DNA of 64,000 bases from Kribbella caucasensis (GCF_004361855.1 NZ_SNWQ01000029.1:25642-89641); one strand, 5' to 3'. Counted from the stretch's first letter, positions 8,546 through 17,806 are shown. The notes: generated from the sequence alone by a model not told the origin. A program made the numbers and translations.

Positions 8546-10912
8546 ATGGCACCCCAGCACCCGCAACTCCCCCACCTCAGTCGCCGCGGCTTCCTCGGCG
8601 CGGCGCTCGCGGCCGGCGTGGTACTGATCGCCGAGCCCACCCCGGTGACGGCGTACGCCGCGGCCGGCGACGTCACCCTGACCGCCGGCGGGATCAGCCT
8701 GCTGGCGAGCATCGGTGGCCGGCTCGCCATTCGCGACGCGGCCGGCGTCACCCGATCCGCCGGATCGAGGTTCCAGCTCAAGGACCAGCTCACCGGCATC
8801 CACCTGTCCACTGGTGGTACGCCGGCACTCGCCCAACTGCCCGACGGTACGCCGGCGATCCGGATGGACTACACCTTCGACGCCGCGGCCGGATCGACCA
8901 CCGTGGTCGGCTGGTTCAGCGTCTCCACCAACCACGCCACGCTGGAATGGCGGATCACCGGCGCTGACACACTGCTGCCGGACGGCTTCCTGTTCAGCCG
9001 GGCGATCCAGGCGCCGACGGCGCCCGACGCCTACATCCCGGTCACCGAATGGATCCGCGACGCCGGTGGCGGAATCCCGTACGAAGACACCGTCGGGGTG
9101 GCGCACACCTCGACCTGGGGCAGCAACCTGGACGGGCTGTTCCTGCTGGACCGATCACGTCAGGCCTGGACGAACGCGACGTGGATGCACGCACCCGGCG
9201 TACCGGACCCAGCCGGCGGCTGGACCAGCCGGGCCGACTTCTTCTTCTCCGAGACCAGACCATCTGCAACGGCCACGATCGGTCGCGGTCGCGAACTGGG
9301 CCTCGAACTGACCACCAACCGCCCCTTCAACCTGTACGACGCCGGCGGCGAGCCGATGGAGCTGACCGCCTTGGTCGCGAACGGCGGCGCTGCCCGGTCG
9401 GCCGAACTGCAGTTGTCAGTGCGCGACTTCGATGGGATCCAATTGGCCGGGACCACGGTGACGGGCAGCATCGCGGCGGCGGCAACGTGGCAGTACACCT
9501 TCACCGTGCCCGCGCCGGCCGCCGGGATCGCGATGGCCGAGGTGGTGGTCCGGTCCGGCGACGACGAGGCGTTCGCCCGGACGAACCTCGCCACGCTGCC
9601 GCCGTACGACTATCTATCCGCAGACAGCATGTTCGGGATCGCCAACTATCCGTGGCTGCAACGACCGAGCGCCGATGCCCTGCTGGACCTGTGGGAGCGG
9701 GTCGGCATCAGCATGGTCCGCATCGCGTACGACGGTGGCCCGGGTCTGCCGCCATCCGCGTTCGACGCGCGGGGCATCCGGCACAACATCGAACTGCAGC
9801 CGTCGCTCGAAGTGACCGATGCCGTGGCGGCCGCGTGGGCCGCCGACAAGTTGTCGGTGGCAACCGGTGCCGGCGCCGGCTACTTCGAGGTCGGCAACGA
9901 ACTCAACCGGCCGTTCAACACCGGAGTCGCCGCCCAGGCCTACCTGGACAAGGCGCTGCGACCGGTATTCGACCGGAGGGCCGCCACCGGCGCGACCATC
10001 AAACTGATGAACAACGGCCTGGCCGGGATGGACAAGCCATGGGTGCAGAACTTCATCGCGGCCGGCGGCTGGGACTTGATCGATGCATTCGCCTATCACC
10101 CGGGACGCGGCAATTTCACCCCGGACTACGTACCGCCGGGCGATGACTGGGGATCCGGACCCGAAGGCAGCTACTGGAACTTCTACGGCGGACTGAAACA
10201 GCTGAAGACTTTGATGGCACAGTACGGCGAGAAGGAAATCTGGCTGACCGAGGCCTACGCGGCGACCAAGCCGAACAGCTGGTGGCATGACACCTACCGG
10301 CACGCGGCGGAGAACATCCTGCTCAGTCTGGCGCTGGCGAAGGCCGAAGGCATCAAGTGCGTTTGCTGGTACCAGTTCCACGACAGCGTGCTCGGCATGC
10401 CGCAGATCGCCGATCCGGACAATGTCGAATACCACTTCGGCCTGATGAACCGCGATCTCAGCCCGAAGCCATCGCTACTGGCCTACGCGACGGCCGCCCG
10501 CCGGCTCGACCTAGCGACGTTCCGGGGCTGGCTGACCTTCCCTGACCCGAAGACATTCGGCCTGTGGTTCGACACACCCGACGGCCCGGCGACGGTGCTG
10601 TGGAACCGGGCCGACGGCTACCTACTCAACACCACCGGCCAACGAACCGACTGGCACTTCCCCGCACCGGAAGTCTGGATCGACCCCTGGCCGACCAAGA
10701 CCCCGCTCACAGTTGCCGCTGGCAACGTCGTACAACGGGTGGACGCGATCGGCCGGACCCAGCAACTGTCGCCGGCCCACGGCCAGGTGACCCTCACCCT
10801 CGACGGCGCACCCAGGATCTACTACGGCCTGACACCGCAAGCGAGGCGCGGCGTCAACACGCTGCCCGGCTGCCGCCAAGGACGCCCCCGCCCTGTAGTC
10901 ACCGTGGGGTGA
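8546..10912 (+). CDS. Tat-exported glycoside hydrolase, clan GH-A fold (GH39/GH5-like)
   Basis: This 788-residue secreted enzyme has a twin-arginine signal (LSRRGFLGAALAAGVV, residues 11-26). An N-terminal beta-rich region spans about 40-345. A TIM-barrel domain follows from about 355, with FEVGNELN (acid/base E452) and IWLTEAYA (candidate nucleophile E569), the spacing expected for a retaining clan GH-A enzyme. A C-terminal beta domain spans about 655-775. It diverges from the sugar uptake operon and has its own copy of the operator, so it probably releases the oligosaccharide the ABC system imports. The family assignment beyond clan GH-A is uncertain. Its 3' end overlaps the next convergent gene by 14 nt. 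Confidence 0.82.
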   Translation: MAPQHPQLPHLSRRGFLGAALAAGVVLIAEPTPVTAYAAAGDVTLTAGGISLLASIGGRLAIRDAAGVTRSAGSRFQLKDQLTGIHLSTGGTPALAQLPDGTPAIRMDYTFDAAAGSTTVVGWFSVSTNHATLEWRITGADTLLPDGFLFSRAIQAPTAPDAYIPVTEWIRDAGGGIPYEDTVGVAHTSTWGSNLDGLFLLDRSRQAWTNATWMHAPGVPDPAGGWTSRADFFFSETRPSATATIGRGRELGLELTTNRPFNLYDAGGEPMELTALVANGGAARSAELQLSVRDFDGIQLAGTTVTGSIAAAATWQYTFTVPAPAAGIAMAEVVVRSGDDEAFARTNLATLPPYDYLSADSMFGIANYPWLQRPSADALLDLWERVGISMVRIAYDGGPGLPPSAFDARGIRHNIELQPSLEVTDAVAAAWAADKLSVATGAGAGYFEVGNELNRPFNTGVAAQAYLDKALRPVFDRRAATGATIKLMNNGLAGMDKPWVQNFIAAGGWDLIDAFAYHPGRGNFTPDYVPPGDDWGSGPEGSYWNFYGGLKQLKTLMAQYGEKEIWLTEAYAATKPNSWWHDTYRHAAENILLSLALAKAEGIKCVCWYQFHDSVLGMPQIADPDNVEYHFGLMNRDLSPKPSLLAYATAARRLDLATFRGWLTFPDPKTFGLWFDTPDGPATVLWNRADGYLLNTTGQRTDWHFPAPEVWIDPWPTKTPLTVAAGNVVQRVDAIGRTQQLSPAHGQVTLTLDGAPRIYYGLTPQARRGVNTLPGCRQGRPRPVVTVG

Positions 10913-11372
10913 GCCGGACGACCGGGTATTGCCGGTCGGACTTGCTTTGGTACTTCCCGTAGCGGGGCTGGGCGGCGGTGATGCGCTGCCAGGCCTCGTC
11001 ACGATCGGCGCCGGCAAGCTGGTACGGCGTCACCGGCGCGGCGTCGTGTCCGGGCAGCTCGACCGACACGCTCTCGGGGTGCGCCATCAAGTTGCCGTGC
11101 CAGTCGGGGTGCTGGCTTCCACCACCCGATGCGACGACCAACCACGAGTCACCGTCGGCGAACCACGCCAGCGGCGTCTCTCGCGGCTGTCCGCTCCGGC
11201 GGCCGACCGTGTTCAGGATCAGCAGATCCATGCCCATCATCTTGCTGCGTCCCCGGCGGATCTTGACGCTCGTACGAGCGTTCATCTTCCGTTGAATCCA
11301 CCGTGACAACGGCCCAGGCGTACCGGGCTTGCGCTCTACTCGACTACCGACTTGCTGGTTCTTGGTCTCCAT
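10899..11372 (-). CDS. Deazaflavin (F420)-dependent nitroreductase family protein
   Basis: This 157-residue protein has the split-barrel Ddn-like pattern: LNTVGRRSGQPRETPLAWF near residues 53-71, then WLVVASGGGSQHPDWHGNL (about 76-94), where this family binds the deazaflavin tail, and a C-terminal RQYPVVRLTPR. The length is typical. The ATG at 11372 is chosen because homologous sequence begins shortly after it; an upstream extension to 11600 would be read antisense through the VOC gene start. It stands alone, convergent with the glycosidase. Substrate unknown. Confidence 0.88.
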   Translation of the reverse strand: METKNQQVGSRVERKPGTPGPLSRWIQRKMNARTSVKIRRGRSKMMGMDLLILNTVGRRSGQPRETPLAWFADGDSWLVVASGGGSQHPDWHGNLMAHPESVSVELPGHDAAPVTPYQLAGADRDEAWQRITAAQPRYGKYQSKSDRQYPVVRLTPR

Positions 11373-11453
11373 GGCGATAACGCTAGTTCCGGCCCGACGA
11401 CCGGTGCTTCTTGATTCCTGACCACTCTTGACAGGAGTTGGTAAACGTTTGCC

Positions 11454-12164
11454 ATGATGGCTTCCGTGATCTACGAGCTGAATCATGTCGGCGGCAGGAT
11501 CAGGGACCTCGATGCCAGTTTGGCCTTCTACACCGAGACGATCGGCGCGGAGGTGGTCGATCGGCTGTTCATGTCGAGCTCGCGGGTCGACCGGGTGCAC
11601 GTCCAGCTCGCGACCGGACTGGTGGAGTTATTGCACAGCCAGGCCGCCGATCCGGAGGCGACGTACGGCCTGAACCATGTCGCCTTCATGACCGACGATC
11701 TGGACGGCGACTATGCGCGGCTGATCAATGCGGGGTACGCCGAGCTCTCCGCGCCCCGGATCGCGAGGAGCGGCCAGGGCAGACTCGCATTCCTCGCCGA
11801 CCCGAACGGCACGCGCATCGAACTCCTGCAGCGTTCGGAAGACTTCCGCGTTCCACCAATCACTTCAGGTCCGGTACGTCGCCTGTCCTTCGTCGCGCTG
11901 GTTGCACCTGATCTCGAAGCGGCGATCGAGTTCTACGGCGGCCACCTCGGCATGCAGCGCTGGACGCCGGACCGACCAGACGACGCCGTCTACTTCCGGA
12001 TGGGCGACGACACCCTGAAACTCTGCCCATCGTTGCCCTCGGCCACCACCCTCGTCGACCACCTCGGTCTCGAAATGCCCGCCCCCAGAGAAGACGCGCA
12101 CGACCCAGACGGCAACCGCCTACCTTCGTCACCCCGCCAAGCCCGGCGACGATCAGGGCCGTAG
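11454..12164 (+). CDS. VOC-superfamily protein with two glyoxalase-like domains, C-terminus possibly frameshifted
   Basis: The 236-residue product carries one complete VOC domain (YELNHVGGRI to FLADPNGTRIELLQ, residues about 6-125) and a second beginning RLSFVALVAPDLEAAIEFY (about 142). The second domain reaches DPDGNRL, where the family normally continues with a hydrophobic strand such as TFV, but here it ends in a basic tail (PSSPRQARRRSGP). A one-base change near 12118 would restore TFVTPPSP. ATG at 11454 or 11457 could start it. Such proteins are lyases, dioxygenases or drug-binding proteins; no metal set is clear here. Confidence 0.75.
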   Translation: MMASVIYELNHVGGRIRDLDASLAFYTETIGAEVVDRLFMSSSRVDRVHVQLATGLVELLHSQAADPEATYGLNHVAFMTDDLDGDYARLINAGYAELSAPRIARSGQGRLAFLADPNGTRIELLQRSEDFRVPPITSGPVRRLSFVALVAPDLEAAIEFYGGHLGMQRWTPDRPDDAVYFRMGDDTLKLCPSLPSATTLVDHLGLEMPAPREDAHDPDGNRLPSSPRQARRRSGP

Positions 12165-12286
12165 GAGGGTCTTGATGGCTCAGCGTTCGTCCGTCGGCTG
12201 GTAGCGCTCGGCGGCCTGGTCAGGTGGGAGTTCAAGGTCGACCTGGGTTGATCTCCCGCGCCCTGCTCGACCTTGACCGCGGCCGC

Positions 12287-12412
12287 CTGTGGATAGTGGC
12301 AGGACCTTGCCATTCCATGGATCCCTTACCTGAGTGCCGTGCTCGCCGGCGGCCTCCTCGGCGCGCTGCCCTGTGGATAGTGGCAGGAACTTGCCAATCC
12401 TCAGATCCCTTA
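12287..12412 (+). repeat. Duplicated 42-bp block upstream of the DUF222 gene
   Basis: CTGTGGATAGTGGCAGGA followed by (C/A)CTTGCCA occurs at 12287-12312 and 12371-12396 (25 of 26 identical), and the likeness continues to GATCCCTTA, giving a period of 84 bp. The 303-bp gap 12165-12467 holds no gene that I can support. Confidence 0.75.
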
Positions 12413-12467
12413 TAGATAAGGCCTTCTGAGCTCAGAAACTGTCGGCGGCATCATCTAGGCTTTTCGC

Positions 12468-14459
12468 ATGGACAGGTTGCGTGAACGGCCCGTGTGGTCG
12501 ATGACCGGCAGCGAGAAGCTGACGGCCCTCGACACACTGCAGGCCGACCTGACCCGCCTGTCCACCCGCCGCCTGGAGTTGCTGGCCGCGTTGGACACCG
12601 ACGGCTACGCCACCGAACTCGGCGCCCGCGACACCGTCAACCTGATCGCGATCCGCCACCGCCTCGATCCGACCGAGGTCCGCCGAGACCTCAAACTCGC
12701 CCACGCCCTCCCCAAGTACACAGCGGTCTCCGCCGCCCTCCACACCGACCCCACACCACCCGACACCGAAACCCCAGCACCAGCAGAGGAAACCGCGACC
12801 GACGTGACGGCGAACGCGACGAGCGGCGAGACGTCTGCGCACGCGGAGGCGACCGCCGACGCCGACCGGGACGGACAGACGGCGGCAACCGATGCGGATG
12901 CGGAGACAGCGGCGGGCGCGGACGCGGCGGAGCAGACCGAGCACGCGGACGCGGCGGAGCTGGATGGGGAGCCGACGGCCGGTCCGCTGCTGCTGCACCC
13001 TGGCCAGGCGGCCGTGATCGTCGATGCGCTGGACAAGATCCCGTCCTCGGCGCGGGTCTCGGCCGAGAGCCTCCGGTTCGCCGAGGAACAGATGGTCAAG
13101 GCCGCCCAGGTGTTGCCGCCCGGCGAGCTGCGCAAACTCGGCCGGGAGGTCCGCAACCGGCTCGACACCGACGGCCCCGAACCGGCCGAGAAACGCGCCG
13201 CCGCGAACGAACGGCTCTGGTTGAAGCGGACCGACGACGGCATCAAGTTCGGCGGGTTCCTGGCCGGTGACAACGCCGAGTTGCTGCAGACGATGGTGTT
13301 CGCCAACTCCAAACCGCACAAGACCCCCGACGGGCAGCGCGACCCGCGCAGCCGCGGGAAACTCCAGGCCGACGGCCTCACCGACATCCTGCACACCGCC
13401 GCCGCCACCGGTGCCGCCCCGGCCCACGGCGGCATCAAACCCCACATCACCGTCACCATCTCGCTGGCCGACCTGCTCGCCGGCACCGGCACCGGCGACC
13501 TGGCCCACGGCGGCACCCTGTCGGCGGCCGCGATCCGCCGGCTGGCCTGCGACGCCGGCATCATCCCGCTCGTACTGGGCGCGAACTCCGAGCCCCTGGA
13601 TGTGGGCACCGAGGAACGGTTCGTGAACCGGGCGATGCGGCGTGCGTTGAACGCCCGGGACAAGGGCTGCGTGGTGTGCGGCGCCCCACCGGCGATGTGC
13701 GAGGCCCACCACCTCGTGCACTGGGCAGAAGGCGGCCCGACCCGCGTCGACAACCTGGTCCTGCTCTGCAAGCGCCACCACATCGACGTGCACCACGGCC
13801 ACTGGACCATCACCATGCACAACGGCCAGCCCCAACTATCCCGCCCCGACTGGGCCACCCCCACACCAACCCGCACCCCCACACGCACACCAGCCCGGGC
13901 CCCCAGCCCAACCCGGACTCCCGCACCGCCGCCGGATCCCTGGACCGCCAGCCCACCCGACGCGCCACCCGCCCCGAGGCGACGCGGTGGCTCACCCGAG
14001 CCTGCACCAGAAACTCCACCAGGTGCCGGGCCAACCACACCCGAGCCCAGGCCAACCACACTCGAGCCCAGGCCAACCACACCCTGGGCCGACGAGCAAA
14101 CCACACCAACCACACAGCCGGACACCCACACCACCCGGCCACGCCCGCCTGGCACCGGTCCGACCAGCCCAGACCCCTGGCCGGACAACGATTCCACCGC
14201 GCCAGCCACCGCCGGCGGGACAGATCACGTCATCGCGCGCCCGCCCGGCCGATCTGCGAGTCCGCTCGGCGACAGCCCCCACCCACTCGGCGGTACCGCC
14301 CGCCCGCTCCCGATCTACGAACAGTTGCGCCGCGAGTTCGCCGACTCCCCGGATCCCTGGGCCGACCCACCGGCGCCACCACCAACGACATCACCAGCTG
14401 ATTGGCAGCCGCACGCGCCTAACACCAACTCCCGACCAACCACCACACCCGGCGGTTGA
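12468..14459 (+). CDS. DUF222/HNH endonuclease family protein (13E12 repeat type)
   Basis: This 663-residue protein combines an N-terminal DUF222 domain (residues about 10-90 and 165-360) with an HNH nuclease motif: CVVCGAP (about 402), CEAHHLVHW (about 412), DNLVLLCKRHHIDVH (about 427-441). The DUF222 part is split by an acidic Ala/Asp/Thr/Glu-rich insert at about 95-165. Beyond residue 450 it becomes a Pro/Thr-rich tail of about 200 residues with no domain, partly built from a 21-bp tandem repeat. These genes occur in many copies in actinobacteria and have been linked to repeated elements; their job is not known. The AGGC-rich leader gives no clear ribosome site. Confidence 0.88.
   Translation: MDRLRERPVWSMTGSEKLTALDTLQADLTRLSTRRLELLAALDTDGYATELGARDTVNLIAIRHRLDPTEVRRDLKLAHALPKYTAVSAALHTDPTPPDTETPAPAEETATDVTANATSGETSAHAEATADADRDGQTAATDADAETAAGADAAEQTEHADAAELDGEPTAGPLLLHPGQAAVIVDALDKIPSSARVSAESLRFAEEQMVKAAQVLPPGELRKLGREVRNRLDTDGPEPAEKRAAANERLWLKRTDDGIKFGGFLAGDNAELLQTMVFANSKPHKTPDGQRDPRSRGKLQADGLTDILHTAAATGAAPAHGGIKPHITVTISLADLLAGTGTGDLAHGGTLSAAAIRRLACDAGIIPLVLGANSEPLDVGTEERFVNRAMRRALNARDKGCVVCGAPPAMCEAHHLVHWAEGGPTRVDNLVLLCKRHHIDVHHGHWTITMHNGQPQLSRPDWATPTPTRTPTRTPARAPSPTRTPAPPPDPWTASPPDAPPAPRRRGGSPEPAPETPPGAGPTTPEPRPTTLEPRPTTPWADEQTTPTTQPDTHTTRPRPPGTGPTSPDPWPDNDSTAPATAGGTDHVIARPPGRSASPLGDSPHPLGGTARPLPIYEQLRREFADSPDPWADPPAPPPTTSPADWQPHAPNTNSRPTTTPGG
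14031..14087 (+). repeat. 21-bp tandem repeat inside the DUF222/HNH gene tail
   Basis: The unit CCAACCACACYCGAGCCCAG plus G occurs at 14031-14051 and 14052-14072, then a partial third copy (CCAACCACACCCTGG). It encodes TTPEPRP / TTLEPRP / TTP. Replication slippage is the likely origin. Confidence 0.8.
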
Positions 14460-15161
14460 CAACACAGCCTCATCAAACGGCGTGCGGCGCGCCCCCGCCA
14501 TGCCGCAACACCCGGGCAATCGAAAACGCCGCCGATCCAACTCACCGCGCCAACTCACCTGGACAGGTTCGTCGGCAGCACCGGACCTGGGCAGCACACC
14601 AATATCCGAGCGCTCCGGCCACCGCGGCATCCAGGCTGTTCACCCGAGCCCGCCGTACGTACTGCGCCAGTCGTGGGAGACCGTACGCCGCAAGCGTTTG
14701 GACCGTTATGTCTGCCGTGATCTACGAGTGAGGTTCGCCACCACACCGAAGACCGCCCGACCACGGGCCAGGCATGGTGGAGTCGGCACGTTGCGAGGCG
14801 GCCAAGGAGGCGAGGAAGTGGGGTGCCTCGTCCGACGAGGATTCCGGGGCATAGACGGTCAGGGGTGAGGCCAGCCTCGGCGGCACGCGCGCCAGCTGCC
14901 ATCTCCAGGCCTTCGTCGGCGAGGGTGAGGTGTGCCGACGATGCGGCCTGCGTGTTCGGTGACCTGGGTGCGCGAGTGGTGCACCGTCCACCAACGGTGA
15001 AACAGCCGATCAATTGTATTGTTCGTTTGTTTCCAGCAAACAATGGAATGACTTCTTGACCGATTGACACCCTGGCCGCGGTAATGCACCGTCAAGCTAT
15101 TAGGTCACCGGAGGGACGGGCGGCACATCGGGCTTGCCCGGGTGGCCTTGTGGGGGTTGCC
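14460..15161. other. 702-bp region without a supportable gene
   Basis: Open frames exist here on both strands, but none shows a recognisable domain, a good ribosome site and a sensible start together. The largest, minus strand 14555-15070, is Arg/Gly/Cys-rich and unconvincing. The 3' part (15010-15070) is clearly more AT-rich than its surroundings and holds an inverted repeat and TTGAC boxes at 15056 and 15064, so it is probably the control region of the following secreted-protein gene. Confidence 0.5.
15027..15043 (+). promoter_or_regulatory. Inverted repeat, candidate operator
   Basis: TTGTTT-CCAGC-AAACAA is a perfect 6-bp inverted repeat with a 5-nt centre in an AT-rich patch upstream of the secreted multidomain gene, just before TTGACC (15056) and TTGACA (15064). 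The binding protein is not identifiable. Confidence 0.45.
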
Positions 15162-17798
15162 ATGAGTGCCAAGCGTTCATTATGCGGTGCCGTATCGGCA
15201 ATACTGCTCGCGCCATTCTTGATATTCCTGTCCGCAGCTCCAGCCGCGGCCGCCAACGTGACCGCCACCCTGGTCAGAACCGTCCAGACGTCGAACTTCG
15301 ACCCGCCCGTACCGGACCCGTCCGGCATCACCTACCTCAGTGGCCGTGACCGCTTGCTGATCTCGGACGCGGAGGTGGACGAGGTCAACATCTTCGACGG
15401 GGCCAATCTGTTCGAGACCACCCGGGCCGGCGTACTGCAGGACACCGGCCTCACCACCGCCTACACGAAAGAGCCGGCCGGCGTGGGCTACAACCCCGGC
15501 AACGGGCACATCTTCGTCTCGGACGACGACCAGTTCCGCGTGTACGAAGTGGTGCCAGGGCCGGACGCGCGTTATGGGACGAGCGATGACACGCGTACGT
15601 CGATCAACACCGCGGCCTTCCAGAGTCAGGATCCGGAGGAGATGGAGTACTTCCCGCCGACCGGTGAGTTGTTCGTCCTGGACGGCGCGGACACCGCCGT
15701 CCATCGGCTGTCTCCCGGACCCGACGGCGTCTTCAACGGCGTCGCGCCGACCGGCGACGACATCGACACGGAGTTCGGGATCGGGCAGTACGGCGTCCTG
15801 GACCCGGAGGGGATCGGCTACCACCCTGGGCGCAACACCCTGCTGGTCATCGACAGCTACTCGGACACGGCGTACGAGTTCAACCGCAACCTCATGCTGG
15901 TGAACCGGATCAACATCGCGGCCTCGAACGAGGTCTTCGCCGCCGGCATCACCGTCGCCCCCGCGACGAACAACCCGTCCCAGTGGAACCTCTACATCGT
16001 CGACCGCGGGGTCGACAACGACGCGAACCCCAACGAGAACGACGGCAAGCTGTACGAGATGGCGGTCGACCTGCCGCCGATCCCGAACCTGGCCCCGGTT
16101 GTCGGCGTGGGACCTGATCGGCCCACGCACGTCAACGCACCGCTCGCTCTACAGGCCGTCGTGCGGGATGACGGGCTGCCGACCTCCTCGACGACGGTCG
16201 ACTGGCAGGTGGTGAGCGGACCGGGGACCGTCACCTTCGGAACGCCACAGTCGGCCGAGACCTCTGCGACGTTCAGCACCGCGGGGACGTACGTCGTACG
16301 CGCGGTGGCGAGCGACTCCCTGCTCACGGGATCGGACGAGCTGCGGGTCACCGTCGTCGCTCCCGGCGGGGCACTCCCCCTGGACACTCCGGTGGCAAGG
16401 GCGTTCGACGATGTCGAGCAGCGTCCCACCGGATTCGCCGAGTGGGCCACCACCACGCTGAACATCCCGAACGCAAGCGGTACGACCCAAACGGTCGGAA
16501 TCCGCTTCGACAACATCGACGTACCCCAGAACGCGACGATCACCGAGGCGTGGATCCAGTTCACCTCGAGCGGAGCGAACTCTGGCGGGACCACGGTCCA
16601 GATCGCCGGCGTCGCCGAGGACGACACGCCATCCTTCAACGCGCAGCCCACGACCGTGTCGTCGCGACCACGGACCCAGGCACGCCCCACCTGGAATCCA
16701 CCCGCCTGGACGGCAGCCGGCCTGGCGGGAACCGCGCAGCGTACGTCCAGCCTGAGCGCCGTGGCACAGGAGGTGCTCAACCGGCCCGGGTGGCGCCGGG
16801 GAAACGCGTTGGCATTCGTCTTGACCGGCAGTGGTGAGCGCCGTGCCTCCTCCCAAGACGGCGCCGCTACCCCGGTACTGCACCTGGCCTACACCGTGCC
16901 CACCGGAAACACGCCGCCGGTCGCCGCGTTCACGTCCGCTTGCAGCGGCTTGTCCTGCACCTTCAGCGGCTCCGGCTCGTCTGATGCCGAGGGCCCCATC
17001 ACCGGGTATGCCTGGGACTTCGGGGACGGCGGCACGGGGTCGGGAGTCCAGCCGGCCCACACATACGCTGCAGCCGGCACGTACAACGTCGCGCTCACGG
17101 TGACCGATTCCGCCGGGGCGACGAACCAGGTCACTCATCCGGTCACGGTGGTGGAATCGTCCACCGGCATCGCGTTCCGCGGCGCCGCGGGGTCTGTGGC
17201 CAACACGACCGCCCCGGCCGTCACGGTCCCGAGCACCGTGAGCGTGGGCGACACATTGGTGCTGTTCGCGGCCCTCAACGTGACTACCACGTCGGTCGCC
17301 GGACCGTCGGGGGTCGGCGGGTGGACCGCCATCGCCAATGTCGTGTCAGGTTCGCAGCGCACCATGGCATGGTGGAAGATCGCGTCCGCGGGCGACGCGG
17401 GCCAGGCCGTCCGCCTGACCCTCGGCGCGTACACCAAGGTCACCCTGCAACTGGCGGCGTACGCCGGTACGTCGGCTACCCCGTTGAGCGCGGTGAGCCA
17501 ACGATCCGACGCCACCTCTATGACCGCACACGTGACCCCAGTGGTGAACGCCACCGTCTCGGGGTCGTGGTTGCTGTCCTACTGGGCGGACAAGTCGTCG
17601 ACAACAACCGACTGGGCGCCGCCCGCAACCGCCACGCCCCGGGACGAGCGGATCGGATCCGGCAGCGGGCGGATCACCTCGCTCGTTGCTGACAGCAATG
17701 GTCCGATCCCCACCGGCAGCACCGGCGGTCTAACGGCAACCACCAACGCCGCCAGCCGCGCCACCATGATCAGCATCGTCCTCGCCCCATCCGGCTAA
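15162..17798 (+). CDS. Secreted multidomain protein: beta-propeller, PKD-like and carbohydrate-binding-like modules
   Basis: This 878-residue exported protein starts at ATG 15162, which opens a Sec signal, MSAKRSLCGAVSAILLAPFL, ending APAAAA; an earlier in-frame ATG at 15084 adds 26 unrelated residues. Residues about 35-315 look like an NHL/SMP-30-type propeller (GITYLSGRDRLLISDAE, GVGYNPGNGHIFVSD, GIGYHPGRNTLLVIDS). Then come an Ig/PKD-like module (about 320-410), a DNRLRE-like module with DVEQRPTGFAEW and IRFDNIDVPQNATITEAWIQF (about 425-585), a clear PKD domain (YAWDFGDGGTGS, about 600-680) and a C-terminal beta domain (about 690-878). No catalytic motif is apparent; it may bind or degrade an extracellular polymer. 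Confidence 0.8.
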   Translation: MSAKRSLCGAVSAILLAPFLIFLSAAPAAAANVTATLVRTVQTSNFDPPVPDPSGITYLSGRDRLLISDAEVDEVNIFDGANLFETTRAGVLQDTGLTTAYTKEPAGVGYNPGNGHIFVSDDDQFRVYEVVPGPDARYGTSDDTRTSINTAAFQSQDPEEMEYFPPTGELFVLDGADTAVHRLSPGPDGVFNGVAPTGDDIDTEFGIGQYGVLDPEGIGYHPGRNTLLVIDSYSDTAYEFNRNLMLVNRINIAASNEVFAAGITVAPATNNPSQWNLYIVDRGVDNDANPNENDGKLYEMAVDLPPIPNLAPVVGVGPDRPTHVNAPLALQAVVRDDGLPTSSTTVDWQVVSGPGTVTFGTPQSAETSATFSTAGTYVVRAVASDSLLTGSDELRVTVVAPGGALPLDTPVARAFDDVEQRPTGFAEWATTTLNIPNASGTTQTVGIRFDNIDVPQNATITEAWIQFTSSGANSGGTTVQIAGVAEDDTPSFNAQPTTVSSRPRTQARPTWNPPAWTAAGLAGTAQRTSSLSAVAQEVLNRPGWRRGNALAFVLTGSGERRASSQDGAATPVLHLAYTVPTGNTPPVAAFTSACSGLSCTFSGSGSSDAEGPITGYAWDFGDGGTGSGVQPAHTYAAAGTYNVALTVTDSAGATNQVTHPVTVVESSTGIAFRGAAGSVANTTAPAVTVPSTVSVGDTLVLFAALNVTTTSVAGPSGVGGWTAIANVVSGSQRTMAWWKIASAGDAGQAVRLTLGAYTKVTLQLAAYAGTSATPLSAVSQRSDATSMTAHVTPVVNATVSGSWLLSYWADKSSTTTDWAPPATATPRDERIGSGSGRITSLVADSNGPIPTGSTGGLTATTNAASRATMISIVLAPSG

Positions 17799-17806
17799 GG
17801 GCGCCT

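Noticed and set aside
12432..14209. Two long minus-strand frames opposite the DUF222/HNH gene
   Set aside because: Composition-driven shadows; the plus strand has HNH and DUF222 motifs.
14692..14732. Likeness of CCGTGATCTACGAG to the start of the VOC gene at 11471
   Set aside because: Only 14 bases match exactly and the surroundings diverge; GATCTACGAG is a common codon run here, so a gene-duplication scar is not supported.
14555..15070. 171-codon minus-strand frame in the gene-poor stretch
   Set aside because: No ribosome site, no domain, Arg/Cys/Gly-rich translation; kept only as a remark on the region.
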